Assembly (NCBI GenBank): GCA_947458265.1
Contig: CANGYF010000001.1
Coordinates: forward strand, 248,001-312,000
Direction: 5' to 3'
Length of the DNA stretch: 64,000 bases
From: Betaproteobacteria bacterium
Lineage (GTDB): Bacteria > Pseudomonadota > Gammaproteobacteria > Burkholderiales > CAIKXV01
Shown here: positions 46,191-53,717 of the stretch, one piece after another
How the letters are laid out: each line of letters opens with the position of its first letter
Numbering within the stretch: the stretch's first letter is position 1
Position numbers and translations under genes: made by a program
Notes under the pieces: generated by a model
Databases searched by the model: none
What the model was told of the DNA's origin: nothing
What the model saw: only the letters and a program-made list of their open reading frames with translations

Positions 46191-46889
46191 ATGTGGAAGG
46201 CCATCCTGCGCCGGTGGCGCCGGTCGAATGAACCGGCGTCCTCGGCGCCGCTGAACGCATTCGAGCGCGCGCGGGTCGAGTGGTTCGAGCGTTACGGCTG
46301 CGCGGTCGTTGATCGAAACCGGCTGTTCGTCGGCTGGGTGCTGACCACGCTCGCGCTGCTGGCGGCGTGCATCGCGCTGGCGGTGCTGATGCCGCTGAAG
46401 ACGGTCGAGCCTTACGTGGTGAAGGTCGCGGACAACGGGCTGGCCATTGCCGACCGGGCCGCGGCACAGAGCTACCGGCCGGGCCGCGCGGAGCGTACCT
46501 ACTTCGTGTCGCGCTGGGTGCAGCAACTGCTGACCGTCGACCCGTATCTCACCGAGCGGCAGCTCGCCGAAGCCTATCGGATGACCTCCGGCCTGGCCAC
46601 GCAGCAGATGCTCGACTGGATGAAGACCGATCGGCCGATCGAGCGCCTGCAGAAGGATCCGGGGCTCAGCCGTTCTGTAGCGATTGTCACGGTGGCGCCG
46701 CTCGACGAGACGGTGATGCAGGTGAGGGTGCGTGCCGAGACGCGCTCGCTCGGCTCCGCGGTGCAGTCGAGGACGCTGCAGGTCACGGTGCATTACGCGA
46801 TCGTGCCGCCGAAGACCGAGGCCGAGATCATCCAGAACCCGATCGGCCTGTACGTGACGCGCTTCAACGTGGCCGAGGAGTTGTCATGA
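46191..46889 (+). CDS. virB8: Type IV secretion inner-membrane protein, VirB8/TrbF family
   Basis: A 232-residue bitopic protein. A short cytoplasmic tail (about residues 1-47), one transmembrane helix (VLTTLALLAACIALAVLMPL, about 51-70) and a periplasmic VirB8 domain with KTVEPYVVKVADNGLAIADR and, at the end, the NPIGLYVTRFNVAEEL strand typical of VirB8/TrbF. It is the assembly scaffold of type IV secretion systems. First gene of the 15-gene operon; its TGA overlaps the ATG of the next gene. Confidence 0.9.
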   Translation: MWKAILRRWRRSNEPASSAPLNAFERARVEWFERYGCAVVDRNRLFVGWVLTTLALLAACIALAVLMPLKTVEPYVVKVADNGLAIADRAAAQSYRPGRAERTYFVSRWVQQLLTVDPYLTERQLAEAYRMTSGLATQQMLDWMKTDRPIERLQKDPGLSRSVAIVTVAPLDETVMQVRVRAETRSLGSAVQSRTLQVTVHYAIVPPKTEAEIIQNPIGLYVTRFNVAEELS

Positions 46890-47731
46890 CTGGCCGGGCG
46901 TGGTCGCGCATTGCATGCGTGATGGCCTGTGTGACTTTGCTGCAGGTCGCAGCGTACCCGAGGTCGGTCAGTGCGCAGTCGGTGCCGCTCGCGATGCCGC
47001 AGGACACGCGATTGGTCGTCTTCCGCTACGACCCGAACGATTCCTACCTGCTCCTTACCAGGCCCGGTGCGGTGACCCATATCGCACTCGAGCCAGACGA
47101 GTCGGTCGTGGCGCTCGCGCTGGGCGACACCGTGCAGTGGATCGTTCAGGACAAGGGGCCGAACGTGTTCGTGAAGCCGGTGCGTCCCGACCTGTATACG
47201 AGTGGCACCCTCGTCACCAACCGCCGAACCTACCAGCTCGGGCTGCGCAGTTCTCCCGAGGGTGGCGCCTGGTACCAGCGGGTGAGCTGGACCTTCCCCG
47301 GGCTGATCGCACTGGCGCGCGAGTCCGATGGCCGCGAGCCGCGAGGTAGCGTGCCGGCGGCGCAGCCTGGCCTAGGGCGGGCCGCAGCCGAGGGCGTGCG
47401 CATCGAGCGGTTGAACTTCGACTACCGGATCACCGGGCGCGCTGCGTTTCGTCCGACGCAGGTTCTCGACGATGGACGCTTCACCTATATACAGATGCCC
47501 GTGTCGCTGCAGGAGATGCCGGCCCTGTTCGTCGCCGGGGAGTCAGGCGAAGGCGAGCGGGTCAACTATCTGGTGCGCGGCCGGTTCCTGGTCGTGCAGC
47601 GCCTGGCAGACCGTCTCCTGCTTCGCCTCGGGCGCGCGCAGGTGAGCGTCGAGCGACTGCAGCCGCTCGACGGGCCGGACGAGGGCGGGTCCCTGCCCGC
47701 CCTGTCATTCCCTGATGGGCCTTCTCAATGA
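46886..47731 (+). CDS. virB9: Type IV secretion outer-membrane core protein, VirB9/TrbG/CagX family
   Basis: A 281-residue periplasmic protein with signal peptide ending near RSVSAQSVP (about residues 26-34). N-terminal beta domain: DTRLVVFRYDPNDSYLLL; C-terminal CagX domain: RLNFDYRITGRAAFRPTQVLDDG and YLVRGRFLVVQRLADRLLLRLG. In canonical systems VirB9 forms the outer-membrane core with VirB10. Starts at an ATGA overlap with virB8 and ends at an ATGA overlap with virB10. Confidence 0.9.
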   Translation: MTGRAWSRIACVMACVTLLQVAAYPRSVSAQSVPLAMPQDTRLVVFRYDPNDSYLLLTRPGAVTHIALEPDESVVALALGDTVQWIVQDKGPNVFVKPVRPDLYTSGTLVTNRRTYQLGLRSSPEGGAWYQRVSWTFPGLIALARESDGREPRGSVPAAQPGLGRAAAEGVRIERLNFDYRITGRAAFRPTQVLDDGRFTYIQMPVSLQEMPALFVAGESGEGERVNYLVRGRFLVVQRLADRLLLRLGRAQVSVERLQPLDGPDEGGSLPALSFPDGPSQ

Positions 47732-49155
47732 GCAACCTGCCCAAGGACGAGCCGACCTCCGGCTTCGGCATCGACGCGCTTGTCGACGCCGGGACGAACG
47801 GCAAGGCACCCGGCGCGCGGTGGCAGCCAGCGCCGCGGGCTGCCCTGCGTCGGGACCTGCACTGGTGGGTCGGCGGCGGATTGCTGCTGCTCGCGTTGCC
47901 GATACTGGTCTGGCAGTCGATCGGTAGCGATGTTCGCAACGGCATACCCGGCGAAGCTACGAAGCCCGGGAAAGCAGTCACCAGCGTGCGTCCGCCGGAT
48001 TCGACCAGCGCCCTCGAGCGCACCATCGACGACCAGTTGCGCGTCGGCCAGTCGGCTGCATTTCCGCCGCTGCCACCACTGCCCCCGGGCGCGGGACGGC
48101 TGCCACTCTCCCCGATGCCGCTCGACAGCGGGCCGGCTTATCCGCCGGCCGCGTTGCAGGCCGTACGGCCTGCGGGCGCTTCGCCGGAGCGCCTGGGGGC
48201 CGCGTCCACACCGTCGCGTATGGACGTGCTTGCCGCGGAACAGGAACGTCGCGTCGCGGAAGCGCGGTCGAGCCCGCTGCTCGCGATAGGCAGCGCCGGG
48301 GGCGGCGGCATGGCGGCGGGCGCAGGGGCGTACGGACCTGCGCTCGCATCGATGCTGCAGGACGCAGCACGAGGGGCAGGCGAGCGACCACTGGTTGCCG
48401 CAGTCGCGCCAGTCGATGCGGCGCCCGGGTTCACGGCATCGATGTCCGCGGACGCCCGCTCGGACGGTGCCTGGCTCGAGCAGATGCGCGCGCGCCGGGC
48501 AAATGAAGGCGGACCAGTGGCTACCCAGCGCCAGGCGCCGAGCGGCCCTGTCCTGCTGGAGGGAACAGTCATCCCTGCCGTGCTGCTCACGGAGATCAAC
48601 AGCGACCTTCCGGGTACGCTGGTGGCACAGGTCACCCAGGACATCTGGGATTCCGTGCACGGCAAGTACCTGCTGGTCCCGAGGGGCGCGCGGCTGGTAG
48701 GGGAATACAACTCCGATGTGCGCCCGGGGCAGGAGCGTGTGCTCGCTGCCTTCCGGCGCCTGATCCTGCCGGACGGTTCCAGCCTGGACCTGCTGGGAAC
48801 CCAGGCGACCGATGCGCAAGGACGCAGCGGGCTGCACGATCGTGTCGATCGCCACTTCTGGACCATGTTCGGCTCGAGCTTCATCGTCGCGGCGCTCGCC
48901 TCGCTGGTACAGCGACGCGAAGCGCAGCCGTCGACGGTGATCGTCGTGCCCGGCAGCGCAGGAGGAACGGCCTCCGCGCTGTCGTCCGCCGCGGGTTCGG
49001 TTCTGGTGGACACCTCGCGAGCGATCCTCGGTCGTTCGCGCAACATCCCCCCGACCCTGATGATCGGCCAGGGGCATCGGTTCTCCCTGACAGTCCAGCG
49101 CACGTTCTTGCCCGTTGGAAAAGAGGATGGCAGGATTACGGAAGTTTCTCGTTGA
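47728..49155 (+). CDS. virB10: Type IV secretion core protein, VirB10/TrbI family
   Basis: A 475-residue envelope-spanning protein. Cytoplasmic tail, one TM helix at about residues 46-63, a Pro/Ala/Gly-rich periplasmic linker of about 200 residues (PPLPPLPPG), and the C-terminal VirB10 beta-barrel domain: LEGTVIPAVLLTEINSDLPG, YLLVPRGARLVGEYNSDV, and IPPTLMIGQGHRFSLTVQR. The membrane antenna helix region is near FWTMFGSSFIVAALASL. The next gene's ATG follows its stop directly. Confidence 0.92.
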   Translation: MSNLPKDEPTSGFGIDALVDAGTNGKAPGARWQPAPRAALRRDLHWWVGGGLLLLALPILVWQSIGSDVRNGIPGEATKPGKAVTSVRPPDSTSALERTIDDQLRVGQSAAFPPLPPLPPGAGRLPLSPMPLDSGPAYPPAALQAVRPAGASPERLGAASTPSRMDVLAAEQERRVAEARSSPLLAIGSAGGGGMAAGAGAYGPALASMLQDAARGAGERPLVAAVAPVDAAPGFTASMSADARSDGAWLEQMRARRANEGGPVATQRQAPSGPVLLEGTVIPAVLLTEINSDLPGTLVAQVTQDIWDSVHGKYLLVPRGARLVGEYNSDVRPGQERVLAAFRRLILPDGSSLDLLGTQATDAQGRSGLHDRVDRHFWTMFGSSFIVAALASLVQRREAQPSTVIVVPGSAGGTASALSSAAGSVLVDTSRAILGRSRNIPPTLMIGQGHRFSLTVQRTFLPVGKEDGRITEVSR

Positions 49156-50367
49156 ATGCGAAAATACACGCACGAAATGGGTTTCTTTCCGCACCGGAGT
49201 TTCCTTTCCCGGACACGGGCCTTGCATTGCTGCGCCCCTGCGGTCAGGGTACTCCTCGTTGCTGCGACGGCGGCGATCGGCCTGTTTTCGGCAGCGGGCC
49301 TTTCGCATGCGACCGCCACATCCGCAGGCGATCCACGGCATGCGCCGCTGGACTTCTCCTATCGCGTCCACGGAACCGGACCGGGTATCGGTGTCGTGTT
49401 CGACGATGGGCGGGACGTGTTCCTGCAGCCCCTGAATCCGGCGCAGATGGCGGCGCTTCAGGTCATCGATCGGTCTTTTCGCGTCCAGGGACCGTATCTG
49501 GTCATCCGTGGCCTGACCGATCGAATCGAGGTCGGCATGGTGGGCTCGACGAGCGGGCGAACCATCATCGAGTACCGCGGCAGGGAGCGAGCCGTTGCGC
49601 AGGAAGCGCCGGGTGTCGCGTGCACGCCTGGCCTGCCGGTGGAGCAGCGCGTGACGATTCCGTTCGGTACTGGCGCGCTGCTGCTCGAGCCCGGTGGCCT
49701 GGACCACCTGTCGCGCATGGTGGAAATGGCACGCGGGGCCCGGCGCGTCACGATCGTGTCCCAGGGAGAACGCGCGAATGCGCCGATCGCACTGCGTAGG
49801 TCCACCCGGGTGCGCGAGCTGCTGGTAGCTGCAGGCATCGATCCCGGGGCCATCGTGGAGCAGGTCCAGCCACCGGCTGCGTCGTCCGTCCATGTGATCG
49901 CCGTGCGCGACGCGATGCCCTGCGTGCAGGACGTCCCGGCCGGCGTGGCCGGCGTGCCGAGCCCGGCAGCGTCAGCGCCGATGGTGTCCGCCCCGGCAGC
50001 CGCCGGTACACCGGACTTTGCTCCCCCGCCCGCGCCCGTCGCCGCACCAGCGCCCGTCGCTTCGCCAGAGCCCGTCGCCGCACCAGCGATCGTAGTCGCG
50101 TCCGGCCCCGAACCGGCCGCCGGCGAAGTGCCCGGCATGCGCCTCGTGTTCCGGCCCGATACCAGCGTGCAGTCGACTCTTCGCAGCTACCTGAAGGCCC
50201 ACGGCATGGACGTCGAGTTCAGGTCCGTGCCGGTGCTGATGGTCGAGGAGTTCGCGCAGGTCGAAGGCGAAGACGTACGGGAGGTCCTGCGGCGGGCGCT
50301 CGCCCGTCTGGGGCTGCGTGGCGAGATCCAGGGCAACCGCCTGCTGGTCGTTGAACTGGCCCGATGA
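49156..50367 (+). CDS. Fusion protein: VirB9 C-terminal-like, OmpA-like and TcpQ-like domains
   Basis: A 403-residue exported protein, signal/anchor segment about residues 28-53. Residues about 62-140 (LDFSYRVHGTGPGIGVVFDDG ... YLVIRGLTDRIEVGMVG) align by eye with the CagX domain of the VirB9-type protein two genes upstream. Residues about 155-235 (VTIPFGTGALLLEPGGLDHL; RRSTRVRELLVAAGI) look like an OmpA peptidoglycan-binding fold. A Pro/Ala linker leads to a C-terminal domain (about 330-403) resembling TcpQ, which partners the secretin in type IVb pili. It could tie the VirB core to the secretin. Confidence 0.8.
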   Translation: MRKYTHEMGFFPHRSFLSRTRALHCCAPAVRVLLVAATAAIGLFSAAGLSHATATSAGDPRHAPLDFSYRVHGTGPGIGVVFDDGRDVFLQPLNPAQMAALQVIDRSFRVQGPYLVIRGLTDRIEVGMVGSTSGRTIIEYRGRERAVAQEAPGVACTPGLPVEQRVTIPFGTGALLLEPGGLDHLSRMVEMARGARRVTIVSQGERANAPIALRRSTRVRELLVAAGIDPGAIVEQVQPPAASSVHVIAVRDAMPCVQDVPAGVAGVPSPAASAPMVSAPAAAGTPDFAPPPAPVAAPAPVASPEPVAAPAIVVASGPEPAAGEVPGMRLVFRPDTSVQSTLRSYLKAHGMDVEFRSVPVLMVEEFAQVEGEDVREVLRRALARLGLRGEIQGNRLLVVELAR

Positions 50368-52004
50368 AGTCGACTGCGAGGAGCGGACTGCAGATGCACG
50401 ATCGAACGATGCGCAATGGCGCTTTGGCGGGGGCGGCACTCCTGATGGCCTCGCTGCTGTCCGGCTGCGCGAACTCGTTTCCCCAGCGCAGGGCCGACGC
50501 CGCGGGCGAATCGCGCCGGCTGGTGGCGCAGGCGCTGGAAGCGTCGACTGACGTGCGGCCAGTGCTGACCGAACGTGCCGAAGAGCCGATCCGCGTGCGG
50601 GCCGTGGTCGCAACGCCCGAGTCGGGAGACGTGTCGGTGGCGGCTTCCGGCGTTCCGTTCGGTGCGCTGCTCACGAACCTGGCGCGCGACCACCAGTACA
50701 GCGTGCTCTTCATGGAAGGCGTCCAGGTGAACCGTCTGGTCACGGTCAACCTGCGCGACCTGAGCGCGGAGGCGGCGATGCGCCGGCTCGCACTGGCGGC
50801 AGGATTCGCGCTGGTCGTCGACCGCACCGGCCGTACCGTCACCGTCACCGACGTGGCGTCCTACACGTTCCGGCTGCCGTTGCACGTGATGCAGCGGCTC
50901 GTCGCACAGTACTCGGTCGGCGGGTCGCCGACGGTGCAGGGGGGTGGAAGCGCGGCGTCGATCTCGGGCGGGGCCGGAGGCGTCGGAGGCGGGGCGCAAC
51001 CCGGCGCTGCACAGGGTGCGTCCTCGGCGGCTTCCGGGCTGCAGGCGCAGTTCACGGTCACCGGCCGGTTCCAGACCGATGCTGCGGGACTTGCCCAGTT
51101 CCTGCGCGAGCTCGCCGGCGCCAATGCGGAAGTGCAGGTCATGCATGAGATGGGCTTCATCACCGTGCGTTCCAATGGCGCTGCCCTCGCCCGGGTGTCG
51201 CAGTTCCTGAACCGATTTTCCGCGGTCGCGATGCGTAGGGTCGACATCGAAGCGTCCATCGTCGAGGTCACGCTCACCGACGAGTTCCGCTACGGCATCG
51301 ACTGGACGCGGGTGCTGTCCGGTTCAACCAGCGGCTCTGTCTCTCTGCTCGGCACCAGCGCGATCACGACGCCCGGTTTCAGTCCTGCGGCCAGCGCCAA
51401 CGTCACGCGCGGATCGATCTCGGTTGTTCTCAGGGCGCTACAGCAGTACACGAACGTGCGCGTGATCTCGCAGCCTCGGGTGCTGGCCATGAACAACACG
51501 CCCTCGGTGATCTTCGATGGCCAGCAGTTGCCCTACGTGCCAACGGTGGCGTCCACCATCGTCGCTGGCGCAGGCGGCGGAACGACGACCACCAGTGCCG
51601 CGGCGGCGTTCGCGGTAGACGGCGTCACACTTTCGCTGCAGCCCGACATCCTGTCGGACAACGAGGTACAGCTGACCATCGTGCCGGTGCTCAATCGCGT
51701 GCAGGAGTTCCAGACCTTCGAGGTCGGCACCGGATCGCGCGTGACCGCGCCGGTGCAGCGGACCAACCAGTCGCTGATGCAGGTCGTCGCCCTGTCCGGA
51801 AACACGCTGATCCTCGGTGGCATCCGGAGCTCCGTGGGCGACGAGACCCGAGCCGGAGTGCCGGGACTGGTCGACATCCCCGTCGCTGGCGACGTGCTGA
51901 ACCGCCGCAACCAGCGCACCGTCGCGCGCGAGGTCGTGCTGCTGCTGCGTGCGACGGTGATCCCCGGCGGCGCATACGACGCCCTGTTCTCCGAGGCGCT
52001 GTGA
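50364..52004 (+). CDS. Type IVb pilus secretin lipoprotein (PilN/TcpC/BfpB-like)
   Basis: A 546-residue outer-membrane secretin. Lipoprotein leader with lipobox LLSGC, lipidated Cys at about residue 35. Two N-type domains follow (ASGVPFGALLTNLARDHQYS; LAQFLRELAGANAEVQVMHE) separated by a Gly/Ser-rich low-complexity spacer, then the secretin C-domain with VDIEASIVEVTLTDEFRYGI, VRVISQPRVLAMNNTPSVIF, and the VPGLVDIPVAGDVLNRR end motif. Forms the exit channel for a pilus. Overlaps the fusion-protein gene by ATGA. Confidence 0.93.
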   Translation: MKSTARSGLQMHDRTMRNGALAGAALLMASLLSGCANSFPQRRADAAGESRRLVAQALEASTDVRPVLTERAEEPIRVRAVVATPESGDVSVAASGVPFGALLTNLARDHQYSVLFMEGVQVNRLVTVNLRDLSAEAAMRRLALAAGFALVVDRTGRTVTVTDVASYTFRLPLHVMQRLVAQYSVGGSPTVQGGGSAASISGGAGGVGGGAQPGAAQGASSAASGLQAQFTVTGRFQTDAAGLAQFLRELAGANAEVQVMHEMGFITVRSNGAALARVSQFLNRFSAVAMRRVDIEASIVEVTLTDEFRYGIDWTRVLSGSTSGSVSLLGTSAITTPGFSPAASANVTRGSISVVLRALQQYTNVRVISQPRVLAMNNTPSVIFDGQQLPYVPTVASTIVAGAGGGTTTTSAAAAFAVDGVTLSLQPDILSDNEVQLTIVPVLNRVQEFQTFEVGTGSRVTAPVQRTNQSLMQVVALSGNTLILGGIRSSVGDETRAGVPGLVDIPVAGDVLNRRNQRTVAREVVLLLRATVIPGGAYDALFSEAL

Positions 52005-52008
52005 TCAG

Positions 52009-53247
52009 ATGGCGAACGGCGATCCGGTCTGCCTGACCACCTACCTCACCAGCCGAACCCTCGCGCACTGGCAGGTGACGGCCGACGGGGCCGGGCCGCT
52101 GCCGCGCTCGGGCCCGGTGGACGTCATCGCCCTCCACCCCGAAGAGCGGCGCGTCCCTAGCGGCCCGCGCTCGATCGAAGCCGCTAAGTCGCATGTCGTT
52201 CGTGAGGGGCTGTCGATCGAACGGGTTCGGGTGGTCAACCGATCGAAGCGGGACGGCGTGATCTACGCAGCACCGATCGGCTACCTCGATTCGCTGTGTG
52301 GTGATGGCGCGCTCGGCCTGCCGGGGACGGCCGAAGAGATCCGGTCTGCCATGCCCTCTATCCGCTCGGTGGCGCCCGGCCTGATGCTGGTCGACCGCCT
52401 GCTCGAGCGGGCCGGGCAGCCGTCGCCGGCCGGTGGCGGCCGGCCGTTCGCGGTCCTGATCGACCTCTGCCCGCCGGCGGAAGAGGCGTCAACGACGCGC
52501 CTGGCTCGAGAGCGCCTGGTGATCGGCGTCGTGATGGCGGACCCCATGCTGCAGCCGGCGGTGGTGAGCAGCGTCACGGACGAGCCGGTCCGGGATGTCG
52601 CGCGCCTGGTGCTCTACGAGCAGAAGCTGCCCGAGGACGGGCCGTGGATACTCTTCAACGCGGCCGATGTGCTTGCGGCCGCCGCCGAGGTCGAGGCATA
52701 CCCGTCGGAGCCCGAGTGGTCGGGCTTCGCCATCCGGCACATCCGGCACACGATGCTCGCCGCCAGCCTGCTGCTGGCGGTGGGCGGGTTGGCCAGCGTG
52801 GCCGAGACCGCGTATCGCATCCGCGACGCCGAGGCGCGCGCGCGGCAGGCCAGGGCAGACATAGACCGCGTGCAGCAAGAGCTCGGCGCGCTGATGCTCG
52901 GGCGTCCGACGGCGCTGGCGCGCGAACTGGGGATGGATCCGCTCGCGCTGCTCGACCGTGCAGGCGAGCTCTGGCGGGCCGGCACGAAGGTCGCGATCGA
53001 CGCGCGGGGTCGTGTCGCCGAGTACACGATCACCGTGCCCTTCAGCCAGCCCCGGCTGACCTTCCAGAACCGGCCGAGCGTGCACTCGGTCACCGAGCGG
53101 GCCCGTGTCGCGACAGTGCTCGCCATCGATCCTCCCCGGGGCTGCGTGCGCAGCGGCCTCAACTCAACCGGAGCGCTCAATGAAATCACGCTTGTCGTCC
53201 GTTGCGACCATCCTGATTCCGCTCTTGCTGGCATGCTGCCTCGCTAG
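52009..53247 (+). CDS. Inner-membrane platform protein, PilO (type IVb)/GspL-like
   Basis: A 412-residue protein with a large cytoplasmic N-terminal part (1-245), one TM helix about 248-265 (MLAASLLLAVGGLASVAE), a coiled coil (about 268-292) and a periplasmic C-terminal domain ending in a Cys pair (GCVRS, VVRCDH). Topology resembles GspL/PilO (R64) components that link the assembly ATPase to periplasmic parts; sequence similarity is weak, so the call rests on position and topology. The next gene starts inside its last 68 bases. Confidence 0.65.
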   Translation: MANGDPVCLTTYLTSRTLAHWQVTADGAGPLPRSGPVDVIALHPEERRVPSGPRSIEAAKSHVVREGLSIERVRVVNRSKRDGVIYAAPIGYLDSLCGDGALGLPGTAEEIRSAMPSIRSVAPGLMLVDRLLERAGQPSPAGGGRPFAVLIDLCPPAEEASTTRLARERLVIGVVMADPMLQPAVVSSVTDEPVRDVARLVLYEQKLPEDGPWILFNAADVLAAAAEVEAYPSEPEWSGFAIRHIRHTMLAASLLLAVGGLASVAETAYRIRDAEARARQARADIDRVQQELGALMLGRPTALARELGMDPLALLDRAGELWRAGTKVAIDARGRVAEYTITVPFSQPRLTFQNRPSVHSVTERARVATVLAIDPPRGCVRSGLNSTGALNEITLVVRCDHPDSALAGMLPR

Positions 53248-53716
53248 CGTCCTGGTCGTCCGCGGGCAGAAGCAACGGGTTGCCATGGCAGAGTCCGAAG
53301 CCTCGCGAGCCCATGCCGACCGGCAGGCCCTGGATGCACTGTCTTCGCGGGTACGCACCATCGCTGGTGAGCCGGTGGACGATCTGCATGCCGGCAAGCC
53401 GCTGGAGCGAGCGCTGGCCGAGGCGGTATCCGCCGCGATGGAGCGCCGGGTCAACGACGCGATCAGCATCGAATCCCTCGCGGTCACGACCGGTACCGGC
53501 GTCACCCGGGTGTCGCCCATCACCGAGATGGCCAGGCCCGTGCCGTACTCGGGCGGGCAACTGCGCGCAGTGACGATACGGATCAAGGGCGCCTATCTGC
53601 ACTACCAGGGCCTGCGCGATTTCGTGGCGAGTTTCCGGGCGCTGCCGGTGGCGGTGACCGCCTTTGCCGCGTCAGAGCGCAGCTTCGAGCTGACGCTGAC
53701 CGTGTTCGGAGGCTGA
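53180..53716 (+). CDS. Inner-membrane platform protein, GspM/PilO-like
   Basis: A 178-residue protein with an N-terminal TM helix (VATILIPLLLACCLASVLVV, residues 8-27), a coiled coil (about 28-60) and a C-terminal ferredoxin-like domain: RAVTIRIKGAYLHYQGLRDF and FAASERSFELTLTVFGG, the layout of GspM and PilO (T4aP). Start ATG 53180 overlaps the preceding gene by 68 bases. Together with it, it probably forms the dimeric alignment complex around the ATPase. Confidence 0.7.
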   Translation: MKSRLSSVATILIPLLLACCLASVLVVRGQKQRVAMAESEASRAHADRQALDALSSRVRTIAGEPVDDLHAGKPLERALAEAVSAAMERRVNDAISIESLAVTTGTGVTRVSPITEMARPVPYSGGQLRAVTIRIKGAYLHYQGLRDFVASFRALPVAVTAFAASERSFELTLTVFGG

Positions 53717-53717
53717 G

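Noticed and set aside
43986..46793. Minus-strand frame of about 935 codons opposite two receptor genes and virB8
   Set aside because: Antisense to clear family members, His/Arg/Gly-rich, no recognisable motif.
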